Below, in pieces: positions 1-8,915 of a stretch of 23,863 nt of DNA (positions are counted from its first letter, which is position 1; every line of letters begins with the position of its first letter). The stretch spans positions 1 to 23,863 of the forward strand of contig JBBQGT010000040.1 of NCBI GenBank assembly GCA_038323265.1, written 5' to 3'. Made by a program: the position numbers and the translations under genes. The notes beneath the pieces were generated by a model. That model was not told where the DNA came from and did no database searches. It saw only the letters and a list, made by a program, of their open reading frames with translations. The DNA comes from PNKC01 sp038323265. Its GTDB lineage: Bacteria; Chloroflexota; Dehalococcoidia; Tepidiformales; Tepidiformaceae.

Positions 1-2560
1 CTGGCTCTGTCGCACAGCTCGTCCTCGACCTCTTTCAGCGCATGGCGCGGGCCAGGCCGCTCGCGGTGGTAATAGACGACCTCCACTGGGCCGACGAGTC
101 CACACGGCAACTCTTTGTCACCCTTGTCCGCGGGCTTCAGACCGTTCCAGCCCTGCTGGTTGGCTGCTATCGGGGCAACGAAGTCGATCGCGGCCATCCC
201 TTTCGGCCCGTGCTCGCGGCCATTCATCGCAACGACCGGCCCGAGCAGATCGACCTCGAGCCGTTTGACCGCGAGGAGAGTTCGGCACTCGCACGCGCGG
301 TCAGCGCCTCGCGCACCGATGTACGTGCCGATTTCGACAGCCTGTTCAGGCGGTCCGGAGGGAACGCCTTCCTTCTCGAAGAACTCCTTGCAACCCCAAC
401 AGGCGTCCTGCCGCACGGTGTCGCGGAGGTGGTGCTGGCGCGAATCGATGCGCTGGGCGCCGACGCCGTCGCCGTCGCGGAGGCCGCCTCGCTGGATAGT
501 TCACTCCCGCTCACCGTGTTGGCGGCGGTCTGCGACCTTCCGGCAAACCGCCTCGAGATGGCGCTCGACGTACTTGCGGAGCGAAGCCTCTTGAGCGTCG
601 AGTCCGGCGGATCTGCTTTCCGGCACGCGCTGATTCGTGAGTGATTTACGCGCGCATTCCGCCGGTGCGCTGCACCTCTCTTCACGGCCGCGCAGCTGAG
701 GCGTTCCAACAGTTCGGCGCACTTCGCACGGGAGAGGCCGCCCGGCACTGGCACCTGGCCGGGGACTCAACGCAAGCGTTCGCCGCTTCCTTGAGCGCCG
801 CCCATGCCGCTGCTCGCATCGGCGCGTTCCCCGAAGCGGCGGACCACTATGAGCGGGCCTTTGCGCTTTGGGACAGCGTCCCTTCCCCGGAGGAAGCGGC
901 CGGGCGGTCCCACGCGGCCGTGGTTGCCTACGCGTCGACGGCAATCACCCATGCTGGCCGCTACGGGCGGTCATCCGCGCTGATCGAAGGTGCATTAAGA
1001 CGGGAGGGTTGCTCTCCAGAAGAGCGGGCAACCTTGTACCTCCGCCTCGGAGTTGCGAATCGCCAGGTAGTCGACTGGGAGGATTGGAACAAGTCGCTTC
1101 CAGCGTTCCGTCGTGCGGCGGAGTGCGTCGACACGAGCTTCACGCCCGCGAAGCGACTCGAGATTCTCTGCGGCCTTCGGCCAGGAAGCGGCGCTGAACT
1201 ACGGCCTGGACTCCGAGGCGCTGGCCACCCTGCGGGAGACGGACGAATTTTCTGTGGATCTCACTTCTCCGCGGGACATGAAGTGGCTAGTCTTCCTCAG
1301 CGCTACCGTGGCCATCGTGTATGGCCGGGCATCGGCACCGAGACTAGCCCGCGAAGTACGAAGACTCTTTGCAAACTACCCGCAACTGACGGTTGGCCAA
1401 CGGCATGCTGTTCTACTCGGGGCGCACGTCTGGAATGCAATCGAGGGCAAGGCCGACCGCGACCGGCTGTTCGAGGCCGGATTTGGAGCAATAAGCGGCA
1501 TCCAGGTGGAGTGGATGATCGCGCGGTCACTCTCGCGCCTGGGTCGCTGGCACGAGGGGCTCGAACGTCTCGTGAACCTTGCGCAGCATGTGGGCGACGA
1601 GGCTCTCGTCCAGACGCCGGACATAATCGCGTGCGGCTGGGGGGCGATGATGGCGCATACTGGGCGAGTTTCAGATGCCCGCCGTTGGCTCGAAATCGCC
1701 GCACCGCTGACGCTACCTGCGATCATCCCCCACTCCATGGGCTACGCCGTCGTTTGCGTCGAACTGGCCAGGCTGGAGCGCGACCGGGACGCAGCCCGGC
1801 TTGCGGTCAACAGGATCATCGACGATGTGCAGGGCCACTTCATCGCCCTCTCGGCAGAGGCGGTGGCCTTCGCGATCGCGCTCGAAGCCTATGTTTCGTT
1901 CGGGCGGCGTGGCACGGAGCAGGAGACGTTGGACCTGGTCGACCACTGGCTCGCCGGCTGGAGAGTTGCCTCGTAGAAGCGCCGGGTCGGGTACGAATCG
2001 ACGACTTTGGTGTTTTCCTCGAGCAGTGCCGCGCCGAACGATTACGCCTCGCCGGACACGACTCAGCCGAGACGTGGGAATGGCTCGCCGAAGTCTGGTC
2101 CGCGCTTCCCAGTCCATACCACGCCGCCTACTGCCGGCTCCGCGCCGCGGCCGCGCTGCTCCTCGCTGGTGCTCCCGCTGCGAAAGACGCGCGGGAGCGT
2201 GCCGCCAAGCACTTGGAGATAGCACTGGCTACTTGTCGCCCGATTGGCGCGGTCCACCTTGAGGCCGAGGTCGAGAAGCTCCGCAAAGTAGCGGGGTTCC
2301 GCGATCCCCGCCCGCCAACGGGGAAACCTACGCCGTTACCGAATCGTGCAGCCGTCCCCGCACTCACAGCGCGCGAGAGCCAGGTCCTGGCTCTCGTCGC
2401 AAGGGGCGAATCCAACGGTCGCATCGGAATTGCGCTCGGCATAAGTGTCCGCACTGCCGGGGTACACGTTTCGAATATTCTCCAAAAGCTGGGTGCGTCC
2501 AACCGGGTTGAGGCCGCAATCAGGGCCAGTGACCTCGGACTCGTCGAGCGCTGGCCGTGA
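1..2560 (+). pseudogene. LAL-type LuxR regulator, 5'-truncated by the window and frameshifted three times
   Basis: This is a large ATP-binding LuxR-family transcriptional regulator (MalT/LAL class). Frame 3 is open from the left edge and shows a Walker B-like DDLHWAD (about 75-95), so the P-loop and start lie outside the window. The reading then changes frame. Frame 3 stops at 644 just after FRHALIRE, and frame 2 continues as IYARIPPVR, which fits one lost base near 641-644. Frame 2 loses sense after RLEILC near 1170, and frame 3 carries on as AAFGQEAALNYGLDSEA. Frame 3 stops at 1976, and frame 2 resumes at ESCLVEAPGRV near 1961. The C terminus is a clear LuxR helix-turn-helix: LTARESQVLALVARGESN, then VSNILQKLGASNRVEA, about 2360-2545. 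Frame 2 stays open across the middle, so a naive caller would report a 639-residue chimera from 641. Neighbouring genes read intact, which favours real decay, but clustered indel errors in the assembly are possible. Confidence 0.85.
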
Positions 2561-2646
2561 GTCTCGGGTTGCTCTCTGCGAGCTACGCCGTGCTTCGTTG
2601 CGGACTAAGGTAGTTTCGCCGACTGCCTACGTCATCTTCACAATGC

Positions 2647-3159
2647 GTGGGCGTCTCCGAAAGGCGGATGCTTGCCGCGTCGCCCGAAAAACGGGTTCAG
2701 TGGGGGTTGGCCGTGCAACATCTACTCGCGCCATCACCGGCAAGTGAACGAGGAGCAAAGCTCAGTGAGGTCTTGGCCGGCTGTGGAGTCATCGGTGTGT
2801 TGGTCGCCTTGTTGGCGTTCGCGGCGGTTTCGTGGCCCCAGAATACGGTTGCCCGTGAACCCCATGAGCAACATGCGGCGACCGTGGCAGCGACAGCGGC
2901 CGTCCCCGCTGAGAGCGATCAACGAATAGTGGTGCTCGTCGTGGGCACCGAAGTGCAGGCGCTCGTTCTCCATAATCTGCAAGATGGCGGCAGCCTGTTG
3001 TCCGGACCGGGAACCGTTGTCCTTCCTTTGGAGATCCGAACGGTAGACGCGGCATCCGCCGCCAACATCGACGAGCAGGACGAACACTTGCGCTCGGTGT
3101 GCGCCCTGGCCAAATGTACGAAAATGCTTTACGTGGATCTGCGAACGTTGCAACGCTAG
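2647..3159 (+). CDS. Hypothetical protein with one membrane anchor
   Basis: I do not recognise this 170-residue protein. One hydrophobic segment (GVIGVLVALLAFAAVSW, about residues 48-64) follows a polar N terminus. It suggests a single-pass anchor with the C-terminal part outside the membrane. That part has a strand-like stretch (QRIVVLVVGTEVQALVL) and a cysteine pair, CALAKC, near the C terminus. The start is uncertain: GTG 2647 gives the longest form, ATG 2668 and GTG 2713 are in frame, and none has a convincing ribosome-binding site. It stands alone between the broken LuxR gene and the convergent CapA-like gene. The 180-base gap downstream (3160-3339) is GC-rich, with a weak GGAGG/CCTCC stem around 3200 and no other gene. 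Confidence 0.5.
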   Translation: MGVSERRMLAASPEKRVQWGLAVQHLLAPSPASERGAKLSEVLAGCGVIGVLVALLAFAAVSWPQNTVAREPHEQHAATVAATAAVPAESDQRIVVLVVGTEVQALVLHNLQDGGSLLSGPGTVVLPLEIRTVDAASAANIDEQDEHLRSVCALAKCTKMLYVDLRTLQR

Positions 3160-3339
3160 GTCCGGGGACTCCCATTTTGGCCTCGGCGTGGATCTCGCGG
3201 CCGGAGGGCGGCGGCCTCCCAGCCCGGGTCCCTGTATGTAGTTAACGGCAGATTTCGTGGTAAAGCAGCTAGGAAAGCTCTCGAATGTGCCGGCCGGGAA
3301 CTGCAACGGGCGTTGCTCTCTCTCGGGCGTTGCCTGTTT

Positions 3340-5121
3340 TTAAGGTATGGAAGGCAACTCCTCGCTCGCCCCAAACACGTCTCCGAGGATCTTTGCGCGG
3401 GTGGCGCCGGTCACAAACGTGGGCCTGTATTTGTCCTCGATCTGGTACGGAACGAACCGCACGGCGACCAGTTGCTTGCCCCAGAACGACGCCTCCAACA
3501 GGTAGCCCTGAGTGTGCTCCGGCGTGTGTGTCTGATCGAAAATGAAGTTGCCGAGGGCGTAGGCCATGAATGAGGTTTCGCGCGTTTCGACGGCCTGCAC
3601 CCAGTGCGCCTGGTTGCCGACCACTAAATCGGCCCCCGCGGCGGCGGCGGCGCGAATCGCCTTGATGCTGCGCCCGCTTGGCGTGTGCGTGTCCTCAGTG
3701 CCAGATTGTATCTGCACGATGACCACGTCTACCTGCGTCTTCAACTGCTTGATTCGCTCTTCGAAACGCGTGAGGTGGAGCTTTTCGGCCGGCTGGAAGA
3801 ACGCCGGCTCAGCGGGCACCGAAGCTTTTTCGTCGGCGTAGCTGTCATCGAGGGGCGCCGTGCCGGGCTCGGTCTCGGTGGCCTGAAAGTCTTCGGCAGC
3901 GACGTCATCGAACCCCAGCACTCCGAACTTCGTCCCATTCACTTCGAAAACCGCGGGCGTCAGTGCGGCCTCAAGGTTGAGCCCTCCGCCAACGACCTTG
4001 ATGTTCGCCGCGGTCAACAGCTCCAGGGTCCTCAGGAACGCCTTGTTGCCGCAGAACGACTGGCCGCAGTCGAAGACGTGGTTGCTGGCTACGGTCATCT
4101 CATCGAACCCGGCGAGCGTGAGCGCGGCCATCACTTCCGGCGGTGAGGTGAGGTTAGTCGTCTCGATGCAGCCGTTCGCCGTGCCGATGTCCTGGATGCT
4201 GCCGTCCAATGACCCGAGCGCCAGGTCCGCTGCAGCAACGTATTCGCCGACCGGCCCGCGCAGGGCCGCAGCCCAGTCACCAGTCGCGCGAATCTGCGTA
4301 AGGGAGCAGCGCGATTGCAGGATGTCTCCGGTCGCAACCACGCGTGTCACCTTCGGCAGCGCTTCGGCGGCTACTGCCCGGAGCTCGTCGAGAGCCTCTT
4401 TCGCCTTGCCGGAGTTGGCGACGAACGAAATGGTTTCTACGTACGGCCAGGCGCTCACGTCGCCGCGACCACGCACGGGGTCGGCGCCGTCGATCGCAAT
4501 CGCGGGCTGTCCAAACCGCACTTCACTCAGCGGCAGAAGGGCGATGATCCCCGAACCGAGCGTCATGGCGGTCCGCAACTCCGTGTAGCTTCCGAAGGTC
4601 ACCGCGTTTCCGGCAGTACCCAACCACTGCTGCAGCAACACCTGTCCTGCAGGGTCTTCGCTTCGTAGCACCGATGCCCGCACAACCTTGCCAGGCACCC
4701 CACCAACGGCGCTCCAGTCGGCGATTGTCCCGCGCAACAGCGCGTCAATCTGCGCCGCGGTCAGGTCATCCACTCCGACGCCCATGGCCGCCACTGGCAC
4801 GAAGATGCGCGTCACCAAGGCGTTTTCGCCGCCCGTTGCAAAAGCAATATCTGGCTTCTTGGCGGCATCAGCGAGCTTCAAGCCGGCGCCGGCCAGACGC
4901 GTCGGCAGAGGCCCGGAATAGGTGAGCGAAAGGTTGGCGCGAAGCGTTGCAACTGAAACTGGGGTACCCAACACACCAGCGCCGGGATTTGGCGAGGCGC
5001 CGTCATCCCCCGAGGCGAAGATCGCTGTTCCGAGGGCCAAAACGCTTGAGGCGACCGCTAACGCCGAGAGGACAAACGCCCCAAACCAAGGGTCGTGCCG
5101 GTCAAACCATGCACCGCCCAT
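3340..5121 (-). CDS. PstS-like binding domain fused to a CapA-like (PGA_cap) domain
   Basis: A 593-residue envelope protein. An N-terminal hydrophobic segment (about 13-36) should anchor or export it. Residues about 50-250 resemble a type II periplasmic binding protein of the phosphate/PstS kind: LRGTIADWSAVGG and RSEDPAGQ are typical of the region that binds oxyanions. Residues about 258-560 are CapA-like, the metallophosphatase-fold family named for poly-gamma-glutamate capsule synthesis: ATGDI (263-267), ASNHVFDCG (345-353), AGADLVVGNQAHWVQ and YALGNFIFD (521-529). Two usual motifs are altered: the usual HWG reads QSG (about 472-474) and the usual GHHPHV reads GNQAHWV (502-508). The enzyme role is therefore unsure, and phosphate-linked substrate capture is inference. 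The ATG at 5121 has no clear ribosome-binding site. No capsule genes lie nearby. Confidence 0.8.
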   Translation of the reverse strand: MGGAWFDRHDPWFGAFVLSALAVASSVLALGTAIFASGDDGASPNPGAGVLGTPVSVATLRANLSLTYSGPLPTRLAGAGLKLADAAKKPDIAFATGGENALVTRIFVPVAAMGVGVDDLTAAQIDALLRGTIADWSAVGGVPGKVVRASVLRSEDPAGQVLLQQWLGTAGNAVTFGSYTELRTAMTLGSGIIALLPLSEVRFGQPAIAIDGADPVRGRGDVSAWPYVETISFVANSGKAKEALDELRAVAAEALPKVTRVVATGDILQSRCSLTQIRATGDWAAALRGPVGEYVAAADLALGSLDGSIQDIGTANGCIETTNLTSPPEVMAALTLAGFDEMTVASNHVFDCGQSFCGNKAFLRTLELLTAANIKVVGGGLNLEAALTPAVFEVNGTKFGVLGFDDVAAEDFQATETEPGTAPLDDSYADEKASVPAEPAFFQPAEKLHLTRFEERIKQLKTQVDVVIVQIQSGTEDTHTPSGRSIKAIRAAAAAGADLVVGNQAHWVQAVETRETSFMAYALGNFIFDQTHTPEHTQGYLLEASFWGKQLVAVRFVPYQIEDKYRPTFVTGATRAKILGDVFGASEELPSIP

Positions 5122-5411
5122 ATGCGCGCATACTCTGCGCGGGGGTTCCGCGCGTCAATGCTCAGAGTGGAAACGAACAGGTACGCTCAGTGGCGTGCCC
5201 ATGACGCGCGGCCACCGCCGGCAGCGGGGGCAAAACGTCGATCTGTTCGAGCAGGGCCGTCGCGTCCATCACCATGCTCTGAACTATCGCTAGCCTTCCC
5301 ACGGGCTGGACATCTGAAGGTGGTGATTCGACAAATCGGTGTTCGGCGGGGCCGTGCGGGCCAGACGAGCCTCCGGTAGGCTTCGCTCGACAACCGGAGA
5401 AGAGGTACAAA
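5122..5411. other. Divergent intergenic region with a doubtful 37-codon ORF
   Basis: This 290-base gap lies between the divergent CapA-like and SDR genes and should carry both promoters; I could not pick a convincing -10/-35 pair for either. On the minus strand, an ATG at 5275 opens 37 codons to a TGA at 5162-5164 (MVMDATALLEQIDVLPPL...). About three quarters of its codons end in G or C, as in real genes here, but it has no ribosome-binding site, is out of frame with the CapA-like gene, and resembles nothing I know. It may be a chance ORF or a remnant. Confidence 0.3.
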
Positions 5412-6212
5412 ATGCGACTCGAAGGAAAAGTGGCGGCCATCACGGGCGGCGCGGCCGGCATCGGCAAGGCGATTGCCTACCAGTTCGCACGCGAAGGTGC
5501 CGCCGTTGCCATCGGAGACATTTATGAGGCGGGCGCGCGCGCCGCAGCCAACGAGATCGCGGAAGAGACTGGCGCCAAGACGCTCGGCATGAAGTGCGAC
5601 GTGGTCACGCGCGCGGAGGTCGATGCCCTCGTGGCGGCGGCGGTCGCCAAGTTCGGACGCTTCGATGTGATGGTCGCCAATGCCGGCATCGCCATCGGGG
5701 GCAACCGCGCACTCGATGCCACCGAGGAGGAATGGGACCGCACGATGGACATCAATGGCAAAGGGGTGGTGTTTTCGAACCAATCCGCCGCCCGCCAGAT
5801 GATTGCCGAGGGCCACGGCGGATCGATCATCAACATTGCCAGCATCGCCGCGCTGAACGGGGTTTCGCCGATGCTGATGGCCTATTGCGCTTCCAAGGCG
5901 GCCGTGATGCAACTGACCAAGTGCTTCGCCCTGGACCTCGCCCCGCATGGAATCCGCGTCTCATCGATCGCGCCGGGCCTCGTGGACACGGCGATCTGGG
6001 AGAAGATGTTCAGCGCACCCGGCATCCTCGAGGCGGGCATGCGCGAAAACATGGCCAGCGGCGTCCCGCTTGGCCGTATGGCGCTCCCTTCGGACATCGG
6101 CAACATGGCCGCTTTCCTCGCAAGCGACGATTCGAGCTACGTCACCGGCCAGATCTTTGTGGTGGACGGCGGACGGACCGTGGGCATGGCCTCCGCACCG
6201 CCTGCCCGCTAA
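5412..6212 (+). CDS. Short-chain dehydrogenase/reductase, classical type
   Basis: A 266-residue cytoplasmic NAD(P)-dependent oxidoreductase of the classical SDR family, full length. The cofactor motif TGGAAGIG is at 11-18, NAG at 90-92, the structural Asn in MDING at 115, and the catalytic Ser144, Tyr158 and Lys162 in IASIAAL and YCASK. The acidic residue after the second strand (GDIYEA, D36) favours NAD over NADP, by the usual rule. The C terminus has the expected VTGQIFVVDGG. ATG 5412 is preceded by a purine-rich GGAGAAGAGG, which supports this start. The substrate cannot be told from sequence. The gene runs convergently into the iron-uptake lipoprotein, only 7 bases apart. Confidence 0.93.
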   Translation: MRLEGKVAAITGGAAGIGKAIAYQFAREGAAVAIGDIYEAGARAAANEIAEETGAKTLGMKCDVVTRAEVDALVAAAVAKFGRFDVMVANAGIAIGGNRALDATEEEWDRTMDINGKGVVFSNQSAARQMIAEGHGGSIINIASIAALNGVSPMLMAYCASKAAVMQLTKCFALDLAPHGIRVSSIAPGLVDTAIWEKMFSAPGILEAGMRENMASGVPLGRMALPSDIGNMAAFLASDDSSYVTGQIFVVDGGRTVGMASAPPAR

Positions 6213-6219
6213 AGACGCC

Positions 6220-6966
6220 CTACTTCACTTCAAAATCGAGCTTCATCCCGGACTTGAAGTGGTCCGCTTTGCTGCCCGCTTCGCCGGGGACGATGAGGCA
6301 GGCGAGGACGTACTTGCCGGCCGGGAGGTCGAGCGTGATTTCGCCGGACTTTTCCGGGTCGATGTCTTCGATCTCGCCCGTGTTTTCGTACGACCCGTCA
6401 TCCTTCACGCGGAGGACAGCGAGTTCGTGAACGTCCGTCTTGCTCGTGTTCGTGGCTGCGAACTTGGTCGCGCCCTTCGCCACTGAGAGCTTGTCGCTGC
6501 TCACTTCGAAGCTGGCCAGCTTCACATTTACTGTGTCCTGTGCGGTCTTCGTGGTCTTCAGGCTGTTATCGGTGGCTTCCGCCGCGCCGTCATCCTTCGC
6601 CTCGCCCGAAACTGCGAGCTCGATGATCGTGGTGTTGCCGCCAGGGATGTAGCACTTGATCTTCCCGCTGCCAGCACTGCCGGGAGCAGTGAACTCGAGG
6701 CTGCGCGTTCGGCCAGAGGGGACAAGGACTTCCTCGAGTTTTGTGCCGTCGATGCCTTCAACCTCGCGGTCCTTCTTTCCGTCGTTCTTCACTTCGAACT
6801 TCACCTTCTCCCCGGTCACCAGTTCGATGGTTGCGGGGGTGCAGCCGTCGTCCGTCTGGGTGATGGCGATGACCCGGCGGGGCGAGTCATCGCCTCCGCA
6901 GGCGACGGCGATCACCCCGAGCAGGGATGCGGAGAGCCCGAGGGAAAGCGTTCGAGAAAAGGACAC
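6220..6966 (-). CDS. Lipoprotein with two cupredoxin-like domains, EfeO-N-like (iron uptake)
   Basis: A 248-residue exported lipoprotein: hydrophobic N terminus, then VIAVACGGDD with lipobox Cys23. Domain 1 (about 32-120) resembles the N-terminal cupredoxin domain of EfeO, with DGCTPATIEL (Cys42) and KIKCYIPGG (Cys105). Domain 2 (about 145-248) carries a plausible type-1 copper ligand set: His180 (VHEL), Cys223 (LACLIVPG), His236 (DHF) and Met241 (GM). It lies 46 bases after the EfeU permease gene on the same strand. A role as the metal-binding or ferrous-iron-oxidising partner of the permease is likely. The M75 peptidase domain of full EfeO is absent and there is no EfeB peroxidase nearby. 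The start is GTG 6966, with AGGAGG six bases upstream. Confidence 0.82.
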   Translation of the reverse strand: MSFSRTLSLGLSASLLGVIAVACGGDDSPRRVIAITQTDDGCTPATIELVTGEKVKFEVKNDGKKDREVEGIDGTKLEEVLVPSGRTRSLEFTAPGSAGSGKIKCYIPGGNTTIIELAVSGEAKDDGAAEATDNSLKTTKTAQDTVNVKLASFEVSSDKLSVAKGATKFAATNTSKTDVHELAVLRVKDDGSYENTGEIEDIDPEKSGEITLDLPAGKYVLACLIVPGEAGSKADHFKSGMKLDFEVK

Positions 6967-7012
6967 GGGGAGCCTCCTAAGGGCACAACGAAGATGAGTT
7001 TGGGAGTGAGTG

Positions 7013-7873
7013 CTAGGCCGGTGGCAGTTCCGGCAGGCGCGGCGTTACCGCGGATTTGGCCGGCGACCCGCGCCGGATGGGCATGAAGATGAAAACCGCC
7101 AGGGCGACGACCAGATAGCCCCAGTAGAGCCCAATCTGCAGCAGCGACGGCGCTGAGTCGTACCCCAGCAGCGTTGCCAGGAACTTGCCGAACGTTGAGG
7201 TGATGGAGATGAAATTCTCCGTGTCCCAAGGGCGGTCGCCGAGGTTGGTGAGAATCGCCGCTTCATACAGCTTGACCACCGAGTTCGCCAGCAATCCGGC
7301 GGCCAGCACAATGACCACAATGCCGGAGGCCATGAAGAACGGCTTAAGCGGGACGCGGGATGTGCCGTGATAGATGCCCACGCCGATGAACGCCGCCACG
7401 CCGAAGCCCAACGCGCCGCCTAACCAGTACTGCGCTCCGGACGTCCCGGTGGTGGAGCCAGCGAACAAGAAGAGGACCGTCTCTAGCCCTTCCCGACCGA
7501 TTGAAGTGGCGGCGAGGAGGACAAGCGCGGTCATTGAGCCCTTGTTCAAGGCCGAATCAACGTGCGACCGCAATTCGGCGGAGATGCCGCTCGCCTGGCC
7601 GCGCATCCAGAACGCCATACCGGTGAGAACCACCACCGCGAAGATCATTGCGAAGCCTTCGAACGCTTCGACGACGCGCTTGTCCATCTCCTTGGAAGCG
7701 AGTTCCAGCGCGATACCCACGCCGAGGCAGATGACGGCGGCCACGCCCACACCGATCCAGATTTCGCGGAAGTGCTGCTTTTGCCCCACAGATCGCAGGT
7801 AGCCGAGCAGGATCGCCACAATGAGCGCCATCTCGACACCCTCACGCAGCGTTACAAGGAACGAAAAGGCCAC
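7013..7873 (-). CDS. efeU: Ferrous iron permease, FTR1/EfeU family
   Basis: A 286-residue polytopic membrane protein with about seven hydrophobic segments, full length for EfeU/Ftr1. Both signature REXXE iron-binding motifs are present: REGVE at 10-14 in the first helix and REGLE at 127-131 in the fourth. It would move iron across the cytoplasmic membrane, normally coupled to oxidation of Fe(II) outside. The cupredoxin lipoprotein gene follows 46 bases downstream, so the two form an operon. The start is GTG 7873, supported by AGGAGG nine bases upstream. Its promoter overlaps a palindrome (7900-7919) that may bind a metal-dependent repressor. Confidence 0.92.
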   Translation of the reverse strand: MAFSFLVTLREGVEMALIVAILLGYLRSVGQKQHFREIWIGVGVAAVICLGVGIALELASKEMDKRVVEAFEGFAMIFAVVVLTGMAFWMRGQASGISAELRSHVDSALNKGSMTALVLLAATSIGREGLETVLFLFAGSTTGTSGAQYWLGGALGFGVAAFIGVGIYHGTSRVPLKPFFMASGIVVIVLAAGLLANSVVKLYEAAILTNLGDRPWDTENFISITSTFGKFLATLLGYDSAPSLLQIGLYWGYLVVALAVFIFMPIRRGSPAKSAVTPRLPELPPA

Positions 7874-7899
7874 GCAGACGGGCCTCCTGGCGAACTTCC

Positions 7900-7933
7900 T
7901 TATTAGTGTCGCCTAATAATATAAGTACGTCAA
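7900..7933 (-). promoter_or_regulatory. efeU promoter with palindromic operator over the -10
   Basis: On the minus strand, TTGACG (7933-7928), a 17-base spacer and GACACT (7910-7905) form a reasonable housekeeping promoter about 30 bases before the GTG of efeU. A perfect inverted repeat, arms TTATTAG (7900-7906) and CTAATAA (7913-7919) with a 6-base centre, covers the whole -10. AT-rich palindromes containing TTAG/CTAA are typical of DtxR/IdeR/MntR-type metal regulators. Iron-dependent repression is inferred from position and shape only. Confidence 0.55.
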
Positions 7934-7975
7934 GCCAACCACCAGCGGAAGGTTTCCCCTTCGCCACCCGGCGAA

Positions 7976-8869
7976 CTACAACTTCTGGAGCGCCTCCAGA
8001 TGTTCGGCGCCGAACTGCCGCAAGATCTCGGGGGCGCCGGCGTTCTCTCTTGGGTTCACGATGCAGATCACGTGACTCACGCCTTTCTCCGCCGCAGTGG
8101 CAATGCGCTCCGCCGTCTCGGCCATTCTCTGCGAGCCGATGACTCCGGCGCCCTCGAGCGTGAGTACAAGCGTCGATGGGTCGCGCCCTGCTTTACTGGC
8201 GGCATCCTGCGCTCGGGAGAAGTCTTCCTGGAGCGTGGGCAGGCTCTTGGTGGTCGCCTGCCAGCCATCGGCGTACTTGCCGACGCGTTCCATCTGCTGA
8301 CGGCTCTCGCCACCCAACCAGAGCGGGATGTGTCCGTTCACGGGCTTCGGATTGCACGTCCAGTCGACGCATTCGTAGAACTCTCCCCGAAAGGTCACCC
8401 ACTCATGGCGCCAGAGCGCTTGCATCAGTTCGAGGCATTCGTCCATACGCTTGCCGCGCTTTTCGAAAGGAACGCTCAGTACTTCGAACTCTTCCTTCCA
8501 CCAGCCCACGCCAGCGCCGAGGATGATCCGCCCGTTCGAAAGGTGGTCCATGGTTGCCAGGATCTTGGCGTTGAGCACCGGCTGGCGCATCGGCACGACG
8601 AGCACGCTCGTCCCCAGTTGGACCTTCGAAGTGATGCCGGACAGGTAGGTGAGCAATGTCAGCGGCTCGAGGAAATCCATCGTTGGCGGGAAGCCCATCT
8701 TGCCATCGACGGAGTACGGGTACTGCGACTCTTGATCCTTCTGAAGGACCACATGGTCGAACACCCAGAGGCTATCGAAGCCAGCTTCTTCGGCCGCTTT
8801 GGCGAACGGGGCGATCACCTCGGGCTTGGCAAACGGTCCCACCTGGGGGATGTGCAATCCAACCTTCAT
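7976..8869 (-). CDS. LLM-class (luciferase-like) oxidoreductase, probably F420-dependent
   Basis: A 297-residue cytoplasmic TIM-barrel protein of the bacterial luciferase-like monooxygenase superfamily, in the F420-dependent TIGR03619-like branch. Evidence: VGLHIPQVG at the N terminus; AEEAGFDSLWVFDHVV; LGTSVLVVPMRQPV; LSNGRIILGAGVGWWKEEFE; and FRGEFYECVDWTCNPKPV followed by IPLWLGGES. These match the barrel strands and the loops that hold flavin or F420. The substrate is unknown. I chose ATG 8869 over TTG 8872 because a GAGG lies about eight bases before it. It follows the thioesterase by 46 bases on the same strand and is probably cotranscribed with it. Confidence 0.9.
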   Translation of the reverse strand: MKVGLHIPQVGPFAKPEVIAPFAKAAEEAGFDSLWVFDHVVLQKDQESQYPYSVDGKMGFPPTMDFLEPLTLLTYLSGITSKVQLGTSVLVVPMRQPVLNAKILATMDHLSNGRIILGAGVGWWKEEFEVLSVPFEKRGKRMDECLELMQALWRHEWVTFRGEFYECVDWTCNPKPVNGHIPLWLGGESRQQMERVGKYADGWQATTKSLPTLQEDFSRAQDAASKAGRDPSTLVLTLEGAGVIGSQRMAETAERIATAAEKGVSHVICIVNPRENAGAPEILRQFGAEHLEALQKL

Positions 8870-8915
8870 CAACGCGCCTCACGGGTCAGAGTGCGCGGAT
8901 TCTAGCACTGGTTAC

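Noticed and set aside
641..2560. A single intact 639-residue protein
   Set aside because: Only its first and last thirds read as LAL regulator. The middle of frame 2 is nonsense, while frame 3 carries protein-like sequence there.
5187..5948. Minus-strand ORF of 253 codons opposite the SDR start
   Set aside because: It overlaps the well-supported SDR gene. Its translation is His/Gly/Asp/Arg-rich without motifs, typical of an antisense shadow.
8000..8905. Long plus-strand ORF of 301 codons opposite the luciferase-like gene
   Set aside because: The minus strand has a full LLM-family protein with all its motifs. The plus frame has no recognisable fold and is an antisense shadow caused by high GC.
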